This document shows, one piece after another, positions 47,491-59,829 of a stretch of DNA of 64,000 bases. Position 1 is the stretch's first letter; every line of letters begins with the position of its first letter. The position numbers and the translations under genes were made by a program. Source of the stretch: Glandiceps talaboti (taxonomy: Eukaryota; Hemichordata; Enteropneusta; Spengelidae); NCBI RefSeq assembly GCF_964340395.1, contig NC_135549.1, positions 2,196,001 through 2,260,000 on the forward strand. Direction: 5' to 3'. The notes under the pieces were generated by a model. That model was not told the DNA's origin. It saw only the letters and a program-made list of their open reading frames with translations, and did not search any database.

Positions 47491-50291
47491 CTTAAATGGA
47501 ATCTTCGTTCAAACTTTTTACTGTTCTCCGACGGAGTTGACACCGAGAATTCCGTGAAACGCGTTCGAGGTTTTGCTGCTAAGAAGCTGTGATAAAATCT
47601 GTCGATAAAACCGGGGTTGGATGATCTACAAGAAGAGAAAACGGACACTTCGATAACCCCGTCCGCTCAACTCGAGTCTCAGACTTGTTGCGTGCTAAAC
47701 TGTTAAAGGAACATATATGTAGTGGAATCTGCGAATAGGATAGTAATTAGGCCTCCTGGACTAGTGAACTTTACAGAGGGTGGCTCAAATGTGCAAATCT
47801 AACTAAAAATTGTGAAACCTTCTTTCATTTCTTCAAGATAGTTCTTCAGAATCCTTCGTCTATTTGCCTTAAACTGTCATTTGCTCGTCTTTCTTATTTG
47901 AGTTTAAAGCAAAATGAAATAACCGATTATTTGAACTTTTCAAAGGCAACCTTGCATATCCTCAGCAAAACACATCTATGTAATAATAGAATCGTCCAAA
48001 TCTCAAGAATCTACCCAAAGACATTTGCTCCATTCCAGTTTCAGCAATGTGATGGCGTCTTTCCTTAGTTTGTTCATTAATGAAATAAAAGACGTAACAA
48101 TAATACACGCAGGATATCGACCATTTCAATTAAGTCCTCGTGTACATTACAGTATCTAGCTAGTTGAGACATTGGAGTGTTACTTGAGAAGTTGTTCACC
48201 AATACAAAATCTCCTGACTTAAAGGAACCGCTCAGGGGGAAGCGAACAAAGTATGGTCGTCATCAAGACATTTCTCATCAACCAGTTTGCTCTGAGTCAA
48301 TTAACTTGAAGTAGCTATTACTTCAGTTTTATTTCTACCTAGTTTCGCAAACCACATGTGTCTGCCACCCAGATCACAGTATTCACACTAACTCAGTGAC
48401 TGAATTCGTGAAATAAACATGTGTTTGTTGATTGGATTCGAGAAATGAACATGGGTTTGTTGATTTCATAGGCACAAAGCAGGTTAACATTCAAGAGCAC
48501 GGCGTGTCCACTGCCTACTAAACAACCCGATCCATGCTAGAGAATGAAAACAAACTTTTCAGACACCTTTTCATGAGAAAACCCCCAAAGGTTGAAAGCG
48601 ACGGTGTCTGTTTACTGAATTCGCGCTAGATATTTTTTTTCCGTGAATAGTGAGAAATGACCCATGAAGAAGTCCACATTTAATCCGAGTATCGCTATAT
48701 GGCGGCAAAACAGGCTCACATGGTCCAGTGAAAATTTAAGGCAACGTTCATGAAAACAACTTCTGTTTGGCTTCTGGAATTCCGCCTTTATTCTCGGTTT
48801 GGTAATATTCCACCAGAGGAATGTCGATGTTACCACCTCCCCTCCCCTCCCCCTTTTCTTCTGCTTTCAGTAAGGTCAACGACCACAGTTTCGGCACATA
48901 TGTGTCACGTGATTTTAGAAGACTTAGTGAACTGTTGGTTAAAAAGTAATAAAATAACTTAAGGATTACTTGAGAACATCTTGAAACCTCCATATGAGTA
49001 GCAAGTGTTGCAAGATTAAAGTGGACCACCTGTACAATACTGCATATATCTGGTCATCGTTAGGGTCAGCACTACAGTAAAGGATATCTACATTACATGT
49101 TTTATTCTTATTCTTCACAAATACAAACAATTGTGCCATTAAATAAATTAACATTTTCGTAGCATAAAATTTAACTGCTTATAAACTTTTCTACATTTTC
49201 AAATGTTATTAACACGACTAAAAGTTAGCTGAAAGTTTAAACATATAAATAACAACAATTACTGTCTTTACTGTTGAAGTTTCTATCAGTCATACAATCT
49301 GTGCCTGTGTGGAAATACTTGTGGTCCGTGCTAATATGCGTCCCCAAAGTCAACGAACCCAGAAAGTGGCACAGTCTGCAGTAGTGAGGTACCATATCCA
49401 ATCAATGTTAGTGTACAGAATGTATATACTACAAAGCGCAGGTATACAATCCTAATTTAATGTTGCTATAATTACAATGTAAATATGAACTAAGAAGCTT
49501 GGTAACATAGTGTGGTGTTTAGAGAATTTAAGAATTCCCAAAAGGTATGTCGAAAATGATATTTCACTGGGGTGTAAACATAGATGCCATACAGCATTGT
49601 CTAGATGTCATGCACAGACAGCTAAATATATAATCACGGTTGTGACGGCTATCATTTATTGTAAGGCCTAACAAAAACAATTGTTTGGTTCCAATTATAT
49701 TCAGTTTTAGAATAGGTGGGGTAGGTAGATTTTTTTAATTTTATATATATATATATATATATATGGGAGTCTTGTTCAGGTAGTTATTACTTCCATTGTT
49801 TTCCATGGCTGTACATCTGATGACAAGAAACTGTTATTGTTTTTTTTCTCAGCAGATGTACAGCCATTACAGATTGGAAGAACAGTTTGATACACCCGTA
49901 TTGTCTTTTTAAGTTGATGTCAGTTTTCGCATTCACTATTTCTTATGAGACGTCACAATTTTCGTGATTTTATTTTTTTTCTCGAACACGTAAAAAAGTT
50001 TAGGGTCGGCAGTGAAAAACTAGGTGGGGTCGGGTAACCGGAACCGAACATTTTTTTTATTAGCTGTTCTTTAATTAGTAGTAACACTGTTTAGAAATTG
50101 ACTTCATTAGAAATGTCATATACTAGACTTATAATTAAAGCTATTGAAAGAATACACCTGATATAAACACTGTAAATTTGTGTGACAATTACAGAATCTG
50201 AAAGTGCTTTAATTCTGTCATGAGGGCTCTCATAGTTGCTAGACAGGAGTCAACGTATATCAGTTGTATTTATCAGAATACTATAGGCTAA
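47491..50291. other. Region upstream of WIF1, no gene recognised
   Basis: Would hold the WIF1 promoter and 5' UTR. No TATA box or other element could be fixed. A short (TA)n lies at 49741-49764. Confidence 0.5.
49705..50060. repeat. Dispersed repeat related to the sequence at 60915
   Basis: TTTTAGAATAGGTGGGGTAGG at about 49707 recurs with one change at about 60917, both followed by TAGAT and an AT-rich stretch. Further inside, TGTACATCTG and CAGATGTACA are inverted copies. It is probably an old transposon fragment. Confidence 0.6.
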
Positions 50292-50531
50292 TTATTTTTC
50301 ATAATGAAACAAACATAAACACCATAAACAGTCCTTCTTCTGATCAGTACTGAAATATCGGACTAATAAAAAGGTTCCAACACTAAACAGCACAACAGAA
50401 ATTAAAAAAGAAAGAAATACACTGCCCGTCAACTTCCAGGGCGATCTAACAAATCTTCTGCTAAAGCAGTAGTCGTAACGGCTACCGACATTCTCACGTT
50501 TTGGCTGAGTCGTGGATAGACAGATCAAAGC
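50292..50531 (-). CDS. Possible terminal exon of a small membrane protein
   Basis: Open frame of 79 codons from an AG acceptor (GGGTATAG) to TAA. It contains one clear hydrophobic span, LTGSVFLSFLISVVLFSVGT plus FLLV, after an Arg-rich segment (RRFVRSPWK) and before a Cys-rich end. No upstream exon was identified and the family is not recognised. Chance frame remains possible. Confidence 0.3.
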   Translation of the reverse strand, partial: ALICLSTTQPKRENVGSRYDYCFSRRFVRSPWKLTGSVFLSFLISVVLFSVGTFLLVRYFSTDQKKDCLWCLCLFHYEK

Positions 50532-50885
50532 CTATACCCATATCATGTTAACTGAAATGTGCACTTTGCTCATTAGTATCATTTCAACATTTATAATACG
50601 ATATCATGTTTAGTCTCAAATGTTTATCCCACAACAAGTATTCGCATCTATTAAAATAGAAAACCAAACATTTTACCAATAAACCCCCGAATGAATAGAA
50701 CTAAGGCAAAATTGTGGTATTGTTATGTCTAGATATCAGATAGGGTATATTGCGTTTGAAGGAGGACCAGTGCTATTACTATTATACGTACCGTCTGTTT
50801 ACATGTATGTAATCCTTAAGGCTTATAATTTATATATGGCGAATGTTGAATAGTTTTTATTTCAACAGAATTGATATACGTGTGT

Positions 50886-50897
50886 GTAGGCCTGTGT

Positions 50898-50945
<48 letters not shown>

Positions 50946-51099
50946 ATGTATGTATGTATGTATGTATGTATGTATGTATGTATGTATGTGTGTGTGTGTG
51001 TGTATGTATGTATGTGTGTGTGTATGTATGTATGTATGTATGTATGTATGTATGTATGTATGTATGTATGTATGTATGTATGTATGTATGTATGTATGT
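50886..51099. repeat. (GT)n/(TATG)n compound microsatellite
   Basis: Alternating blocks of GT and TATG, about 210 bp. Long frames on both strands are artefacts. Confidence 0.96.
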
Positions 51100-53530
51100 G
51101 CATAACAATTTTGTTTCAGCGTCTATTCATTATTCTCTGTTTTCATTGATAAACTGATACCTATCTGAAATATATACAAATGAAATGGAGTAACATATGT
51201 ATAGACGTGTTACTCATTGAAATCAAATTATGGATGATTTTAAATAACTAGCTAGAATGTCCAGTAAATGACCTTAAAAAATTAAATTACAGAAATGTTA
51301 AGTGAAGCTAAAGCACTGGAGCATATGATATACAAAATACGTAATATCAATGCTACCTCTAACCATTAAAATTCCACCAACTCGTTTAGAACTACGGTGA
51401 AAGCTACAGGTCCAGTTTCTCTGTTCACGGATGATTCGTTTTCGTCGACCGGTGAAATTTCTCTTATCACCCTAGTCCAATGCGCATATGTCGATGATTA
51501 TTTACATATACCAGTACATCCAATGTACAATGACCCGAATAAATGGTTCACTGTTTTACAATGCTTTTATATAATCAGATAATTATTCTGTGTTTTCGTA
51601 TGTCTGTCTCCTCGGGTCACACTACGGAATGGGACAACTGGACCATATATATCATACGAATGCCAGATGCTTACATCTGCTCAATTTTTCAAACGACCTT
51701 GAAGTACTTTTTGTAATATTTTTACGTTGAGAGAACCGTCACGGCCCTGTAAATAGCAATGCTATCTGAGCATGTGTTCATTACTTTCATTTACATTTAG
51801 TTGAAGAGACAAAAGTTGAGTTTATACGGGTTGGGGAAGACATTTTGCTATAGACTAAAATATCCCCGTCGTACTCTAGTTACTGAGAATCTTATACACC
51901 TGTTTTGACAGATTCATATCAGGTATTTAGGAATAATACATAAAATGATTCGATGACGTAATTTATAATATGTATACTAAAAATTTCAAGGAAACCGTTA
52001 ATATGCCATCAACTATGCTAACATGCCACAATACGATATTTTAATGCATACATCGACATTAACATCATACATATATAGTTTCATCATCATGGTTTTATAT
52101 TAGTATTTTCGCTCGCGTCAAATAGCTTATAAACTCAGCTTGTGCCACTTTAGATACTAGTGTCACAGATTTTCCAAATCCCCTTTTTATACTTATACAA
52201 GTAATTTGTAGTCCAGTAGTTCTCACGACTCTTTTTATATCTAAACTTTTGCCAAATTTCGATGATGAATTTCTGACTAAAATTCCCGATTGTAAATCTT
52301 ACCGAAATGTGTTTGTTTATAAATAGACGTCACTTCTACAAGACTTTGGCTTAGAACAATACATCCTATATCCCGACTGCCACGTCTAGATTTTCAATAC
52401 AATGGATACAGTTTGTACTAGAATCCAGCATACGTGAAATATGAATGTTGCCTTGACCATACATATCATCGCTCTCAGAGTCTGTCCAGCAAGGGACCCG
52501 TCTTCCCTTACTCTGCTAATATTTCATAGTCAAATGAGTTTAATGTTTATTTTGTCTTTTGAAAGGACATTGTGGTCAACATCTTCCAGATGTGAGTAAT
52601 TGATACTGAGTATTGACAGAGACGACCCTTTCCACCCGAAACGTATAATGTACCTTTAATTTAGCTAAATTTAGTCCGTTCGATTTTCAAACTCATAATT
52701 CTGAAGACTAGTAGCTTATAGTGGCATCTGGAACAATTGATTATGAAGTCTACTTTCTTTAAAACATGTGCTTTAGCTTTCGATGTATGATTATGAATGA
52801 ACTCATTTACATGCAAAGATTGTAACTGTCGATGACTTGTTCTATTTATTATAGACAAGTGACGTGAATCATGGCGACATATGGCTATGTGAAGGGATAT
52901 TTCTAAATAGTCATGTTAAAGCAGTATCAAACAAATTGAAATTCACACAGTACGTTATATCGGGGGGGGGGGGTTTCTATGTTATCGTGCATGTGTATAC
53001 TCAGTGCAAGGCATGTTTACTGCGATGAGCGAAAATTGAATTTGACAACATTTTAGTATGACATATTTTTATTATTATTATATAGTTGTTAATATAAAAA
53101 CTCAGATGTATGAATACTACATCATGTTTTAGTAATTGAAAATAAGATAAGAATACTTCAAAAGGTCTGAAAAGTAAAAAATGGTAAGGAACAATAATAA
53201 ATATACAGATCCCTTTAATAGTAAAATGTGTCGTCTGTTTAACTCCTACCTATTCTCAGTTCAAATAAATAAGAAAACATATAGGGTTACCGAATACAAT
53301 TGTTAAATAAAGGTCAAAATCAGAGACAATTTTAGTATACTATATTCACTCTATGGGCAAAATAAAAGATTAGCGATTTCCTTGAAAACAAGGTGACAAA
53401 CCCCCAAAATTCCTTTCATTTTATCTGAAGGAACAGGAACAAGTTTTCACATTGCAAAGTTTGGAGACATTTGTAGAACTTGGGTTTTCAGAGAAATGTG
53501 TCACCGATCGAGGTACATTCTACCTTAATA
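51100..53530. other. AT-rich sequence without recognised gene
   Basis: No frame with domain signature or exon-like context. A G run occurs at 52962-52972. Confidence 0.55.
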
Positions 53531-54661
53531 TTTGGCATTAGACAGATCTTTCAGTAACTCCTGGTAATATATGGCATTAGACAGGCCTTTCAATAACTCC
53601 TAGTAATGTATGGCATTAGACAGGCCTTTCAGTAACTCCTAGTAATGTATGGCATTAGACAGGCCTTTCAGTAACTCATAGTAATGTGTGGCATTAGACA
53701 GGCCTTTCAGTAACTCCTAGTAATATATGGCATTAGACAGGCCTTTCAGTAACTCCTAGTAATGTATGGCATTAGACAGGCCTTTCAGTAACTCCTAGTA
53801 ATGTATAGCATTAGACAGGCCTTTCAGTAACTCCTAGTAATGTATAGCATTAGACAGGCCTTTCAGTAACTCCTAGTAATGTATGGCATTAGACAGGCCT
53901 TTCAGTAACTCCTAGTAATGTATGGCATTAGACAGGCCTTTCAGTAACTCCTAGTAATACATGGCATTAGACAGGCCTTTCAGTAACCCCTAGTAATGTA
54001 TAGCATTAGACAGGCCTTTCAGTAACTCCTAGTAATGTATGGCATTAGACAGGCCTTACAGTAACTCCTAGTAATGTATGGCATTAGACAGGCCTTTCAG
54101 TAACTCCTAGTAATGTATGGCATTAGACAGGCCTTTCAGTAACTCATAGTAATGTATACCATTAGACAGGCCTTTCAGTAACTCCTAGTAATGTATGGCA
54201 TTAGACAGGCCTTTCAGTAACTCCTAGTAATGTATGGCATTAGACAGGCCTTTCAGTAACCCCTAGTAATGTATGGCATTAGACAGGCCTTTCAGTAACT
54301 CATAGTAATGTATGGCATTAGACAGGCCTTTCAGTAACTGCTAGTAATGTATGGCATTAGACAGGCCTTTCAGTAACTCCTAGTAATATTTGGCATTAGA
54401 CAGGCCTTTCAGTAACTCCTAGTAATGTATGGCATTAGACAGGCCTTTCAGTAACTCATAGTAATGTATGGCATTAGACAGGCCTTTCAGCAACTTCTAG
54501 TAATGTATGGCATTAGACAGGCCTTTCAGTAACTCCTAGTAATATATGGCATTACACAAGCCTTTCAGTAACTTCTAGTAATGTATGGCATTAGACAGGC
54601 CTTTCAGTAACTCTTAGTAATGTATGGGATTAGACAGGCCTTTCAGTAACTCCTAGTAATT
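53531..54661. repeat. 39-bp minisatellite, about 29 units
   Basis: The unit combines TGTATGGCATTAGACAGGCC with TTTCAGTAACTCCTAGTAA. Copies are very similar; variation is mainly in CTCCTAG/CTCATAG and GTATGG/GTATAG. Confidence 0.97.
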
Positions 54662-55614
54662 TGTAATTGGTTGAATTTAGGAGACTAGTCTCATTTCGCC
54701 TTATGTCCAAAGTAACAGAAATAATCCCATTGTAACGATTGACTCAGACTTAGTGTGTTTGAGCAATGACAAATGATTTGTGTAAAGGCTTTATCGTGCT
54801 CGGAATTGTAACAATTAATTTGGGCAAGTAATGAGATTTGAAGTCGTTACTCTTGCCGTAGACATATATATGAACGTGACTGGAAAGTAAACGTACGACT
54901 TACACAACGTACAGTGTTATCAACGATGTACCAGCACTACACGTCAGGATATGAAATCAACGGAACAGGAAAGTAGAATTACAGTTGGGAATATCCTATC
55001 TAGTAGCAACAGTGCCATTTAGGATATACTGTGCAGGTTTTTTTGTATTTAACAAAAATTTTATTGCAGTCAGAAGTTGAACAACAGAGAAGGAAAACAA
55101 AAAGCTGGAAAGTTGTATAGTAAGCTTTCGAGATAATCCAACAATATCTAAGTTTGTGACCACCAAACTTCTTTTTAAAAAATCTGGTATTCTCTTTACA
55201 TTGATAACGTCTTCATATTACATGTCTTTTAATCTTTGTATACATTACATCTAATTCTATCGTCCTTTCAAAGAGGGAACAATGAACGGATTGTAACACC
55301 ATAGCCTCGTTTTTAAGGTCAGGAAGTGAACTAATGTGTTCTCTTCCAATTTCAATGACAGGAATGATGGCTAATCAGTGTATTGAAGTCCAGAGAGAGT
55401 TGTAGGAGTAATATATGTAAAATCGATTAAAAACACTAATTGTTTGTTTCTTGACTGTCTATGGTTATAATTACAGGCTACAAGTGATGACTATGATTTC
55501 TTCTTTTCCCCTCACCTCTCCCTCCCTCCCTCCCTCCCTCCCTCCGTCCCTCCCTCCCCCCTCTCCCTCTCTTTTTGAGATCACCCTCCGAGAATATGGG
55601 TACGATGCGCCATT

Positions 55615-55694
<80 letters not shown>

Positions 55695-55808
55695 GTTTGA
55701 TACTCGCGATGTGTCTGTAAACCTCAATATTGTCGCCGGTGGCGCCCTTTACACTCATGGTTCACTCCTCAGTGTTACGTTTCGCCGCGTTGAGGTGTAT
55801 ACCACACC
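54662..55808. other. Spacer with pyrimidine-rich microsatellites
   Basis: No gene recognised. (CCCT)n at about 55518-55560 and (CT)n at 55617-55692 lie just left of the large element. Confidence 0.7.
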
Positions 55809-57084
55809 TATGAAAGCCAGTAAGGGACATTTTGTAAAATAAAAAAAAAAAATTATCTTGTGAGCACAACATAATATCTTGTGCGCACGACTTACTATCT
55901 TGTGAGCACGACATACTATCTTGTGAGCACGACATACTATCTTGTGAGCACAAGATGCTATCTTGTGAGCACAACATACTATCTTGTGAGCACAACATAC
56001 TATCTTGTGAGCACAACATACTATAAGTCGTGCTCACAACATAGTTTCTCGTGCGCACGACATAATTTTTGAAACACTTTAACACATCCTAAGGAGTCCT
56101 AATTTCTGATTGGACAATACCTTGCATTCAATGGCCACATAATTAATCAATTTTGTTTCTCCTATATTCAAGTGAATGATGACTCAATCATCGAATACCA
56201 ATGTCCAACTGTTGCCATTTGTCATTTTGCTTACATCTTAGCTTGTGACTGAAAACAGTAATAGAATAGTGATACTGTGAACCCTGAAATTATTCGCGCA
56301 TTTTGAATTTCGCGCTTGATCGAGAACACGAAATTAAAACTGCATGGATGTATTTTATTTTGAGACGTAAGTCAGCCTTGTGACATCATTTTCATACGAT
56401 GTTACTACTGTTACTATGAATATTGTGAGTATGTCAGTCATCTCACGTAAATTCATCTCAGTGAAAACTTGTCGCCAACAGTTTCGTCAAATCCATTGTT
56501 TTGTAGCCAACTCGAGTTTCTATTCTATTCGCATTTGGCGACTTGCCGAATGGGTAGCTGTAACCCTGTTTTAAACTTAATTCCAAAAAGATGCATAACA
56601 GAGACACTGACGTGATTTGATTATCGTTTCACCAAACGTGTGACTGTAGCACATTGACGCCTGTTTGTTGAGAGTGAGCTTTGACTGCTTCCAGACTTTC
56701 GTATTTTTTCATCTGGTAACTTGTCTACCTATAATTAACACCAACAATACATTTGTCACAAATCACCACTGTTACAGTGTGTTAAATTCGCAGCTGTAAC
56801 AATAGAGGACTGCAATTGACGGATGCCCACAAAGCCATACTGCCCATCAATCCAAAGGGTGCTCAGGCTCATTTAGTTCTGTTTACAAATATAAACAAAA
56901 CAAAATAAACATACATGTAAACAAACAAACAAAAACAAACAGACAAATAAACAAAAACAAACAAACAAAATAAACTGACAAATGAGTAGATACATACATG
57001 AGTAAACGACAACAAACCAACGAACAACCAAATACTGCCCCCCCCCCCCCGAACGGTCACATATGGAAATAACCGGTGGGGTTT

Positions 57085-57705
57085 TTTTGCTTCAGAAGAA
57101 TTTTTTTTTTTGCTTCACAAGAATTTTTTTTTTTTGCTTCACAAGAATTTTTTTTTTTTGCTTCACAAGAATTTTTTTTTTTTTGCTTTACAAGAATTTT
57201 TTTTTTTTTTGCTTCACAAGAATTTTTTTTTTGCTTCACAAGAATTTTTTTTTTTTGCTTCACAAGAAATTTTTTTTTTGCTTCACAAGAAATTTTTTTT
57301 TTTGCTTCACAAGAATTTTTTTTTTGCTTCACAAGAATTTTTTTTTTTGCTTCACAAGAATTTTTTTTTTTGCTTCACAAGAATTTTTTTTTTTTGCTTT
57401 ACAAGAATTTTTTTTTTTTGCTTCACAAGAATTTTTTTTTTTTTGCTTCACAAGAATTTTTTTTTTTTTGCTTCACAAGAATTTTTTTTTTTGCTTCACA
57501 AGAAATTTTTTTTTTTGCTTCACAAGAATTTTTTTTTTTTGCTTCACAAGAATTTTTTTTTGCTTCACAAGAATTTTTTTTTTTTGCTTCACAAGAATTT
57601 TTTTTTTTGCTTCACAAGAATTTTTTTTTTTTTTTTTTTGCTTCACAAGAATTTTTTTTTTTTTTTTTTTGCTTCACAAGAATTTTTTTTTGCTTCACAA
57701 GATAG
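57085..57705. repeat. Tandem array of T-tract plus GCTTCACAAGAA
   Basis: About 27 units of GCTTCACAAGAA followed by 8-17 T. The array ends at 57690-57740 with intermediate units (GCTTCACAAGATAGTATG, GCTCACAAGATAG) that link it to the 21-mer family. Phe-rich frames are artefacts. Confidence 0.97.
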
Positions 57706-57749
57706 TATGTCATGCTCACAAGATAGTATCTGGTGTTCACAAGAATAAT

Positions 57750-58024
57750 TTATATAAACCTCAAACCACTATAAGTGACATTATTATCTGAGTATAAACA
57801 GAGTGAATTCAGCCTTTCAGTGATAGTCTACTTCATGTTTAGTTCGTCAAAAGGAAAGTTTAGAATGGAGACTAGACTTTGCGTGGTCTATATCGAATAC
57901 AAGTTATATCTGAGTGGACAGGAAAAGCAGACTTTGAGTGGTCTGCTTGAGTTATATCTTACATTGACAAGATAGTATCTTGGTTTATACTCAGATAACA
58001 TTGTCACTTATAGTGTTTATATAG
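57750..58024. repeat. Small imperfect inverted repeat
   Basis: ACTATAAGTGACATTATTAT...GAGTATAAAC (57768-57800) is matched inversely by GTTTATACTCAGATAACATT...CTTATAGTG (57981-58015). The spacer is about 180 bp. It lies inside the 5.1-kb element. Confidence 0.7.
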
Positions 58025-58429
58025 GATTTACCTAATTTGCATATCAATAGCCTTAGTATGAAAATTTCCGAGGAACTACTAAAGTCTCAGACTATAATAA
58101 GATTTTATTTTAGTCTGACCTAAAGTTGACGACATTTTGCTCGGCGGTCAAAATTTGTGGTCAAAATGAATTGTCAATCATAATTGAAGGTCACTTGACC
58201 CATCCATGAAAGTATCACGTACGCGTACGCCGGGCCTGACTTGGACGCTGGCAAAGTTCAGGGACCGTTAGCCAATCAAATTACGAAAACCTACGGACAT
58301 TGCCATAAAGGTCAAGAAACTTCACTACTCTAAATAACTCGAATTTGAAATAGCTATACTAATACATGGAGAGGTGGATTAGATCGCTTAGTCAGGGTCA
58401 AATCGAAATAGAAATCTGTGTCTGTGTTG

Positions 58430-59078
58430 TGCTCACAAGATAGTATCTTGTGCGCACAAGATAGTATGTTGTGAGCACAAGATAGTATGTTGTGAGCACA
58501 AGATAGTATGTTGTGAGCACAAGATAGTATGTTGTGAGCACAAGATGGTATGTTGTGCGCACAACATAGTATGTTGTGAGCACAAGATAGTATGTTGTGA
58601 GCACAAGATAGTATGTTGTGAGCACAAGATAGTATGTTGTGCTCACAAGATAGTATCTTGTGCTCACAAGATAGTATGTTGTGCTCACAAGATAGTATCT
58701 TGTGCTCACAAGATAGTATCTTGTGCTCACAAGATACTATCTTGTGCGCACAAGATACTATCTTGTGAGCACAACATACTATCTTGTGCGCACGAGATAG
58801 TATGTTGTGCTCACAAGATAGTATGTTGTGCTCACAAGATAGTATCTTGTGCTCACAAGATACTATCTTGTACTCACAAGATAGTATGTTGTGCTCACAA
58901 GATACTATCTTGTGCGCACAAGATACTATCTTGTGAGCACAACATACTATCTTGTGCGCACAAGATAGTATGTTGTGCTCACAACATACTATCTTGTGCT
59001 CACAAGATAGTATCTTGTGAGCACAACATACTATCTTGTGAGCACAACATACTATCTTGTGCGCACAACATACTATCT
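58430..59078. repeat. Array of quasi-palindromic 21-mers
   Basis: About 31 units alternate two palindromic boxes: GTG(CT/AG/CG)CAC and A-A-(G/C)-ATA-(G/C)-TAT-(G/C)-TT. The same units occur at the ends of both terminal arms (about 55855-56060 and 60650-60835). His/Cys-rich frames across it are artefacts. Confidence 0.97.
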
Positions 59079-59162
59079 CCTAAAATTATTAAATGTGATC
59101 CTAACACACAACACGTTTGAATTTAATGGAGTTTACTACACATCATTGAAACATGTACACAC

Positions 59163-59829
59163 ATGGATAAAATATCACTTTGGACACGTTTCAGAGATGA
59201 TATATTCATGCTATTTCGTGGCACACAAACTGAACTTAATATTCTTGGTGAAAAAATAAATGAAATGCACCCTACATTAAAATTTTCGTTGGTTAGCCAA
59301 AAGGTTAAATATCAAGACTCATACCAAACCGATTGACACTTTTCAGTACCTCCACAGACAATCATGTCACCCAAATGCGGTCTTTAATGGTTTTATTAAA
59401 GGCGAGACAATGAGGTACATACGAACGTGCAGTAACGAAGAAGATTTCAAGATTAAATTGAAATTCTTCATAAACAAGTTGACAAAAAGAGGATACAACG
59501 AAACAGAAGTGTTTCGCTCGTTAAAAGGGGTCCGATATGAAAATAGGGAGACTTATCTCCAAAATCGGACACCAACTCAAGAGATTCCTCTAGTCTTCAA
59601 GACAACATATAGTCCCAACATCAAAACGTCAAAACTAAAAGACGCATTAACGAAACATTAGGAACTCCTATAAAATAATGTAACCTTGAATAAACTCTAC
59701 CCGACCACGCCAATCATACCACAAAAAAGGAACAACAATCTTAAAGACATACTTGTCACAACTAAACTGAAGTCCTCTGCCTCTAAAAGCCAGGCTGAAA
59801 AAGCCAGGCTGATCATAATACCTGCTTGA
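59163..59829 (+). pseudogene. Penelope-like retroelement reverse-transcriptase remnant
   Basis: Three frames carry pieces of one protein. 59163-59333 has LWTRFRDDIFMLF, with the RT catalytic DD in an RDDIF context, and EMHPTLKFS. 59314-59658 has THTKPIDTFQYLHRQSCHP, NGFIKGETMRYIRTCSNEED and the helical segment that follows RT in PLEs. 59700-59829 has RNNNLKDILVTTKLK, typical of the region before the GIY-YIG domain. Frameshifts, a deletion between the first two parts, and absence of RT N-terminus and endonuclease show it is dead. It lies between the inverted arms of the 5.1-kb element. Confidence 0.85.

Noticed and set aside
57063-57791. 242-residue Phe-rich frame and neighbours, and the His/Cys-rich frames at 58398-59120
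   Set aside because: Open only because of T-tract and 21-mer tandem repeats. All frames of the array show the same artefact.
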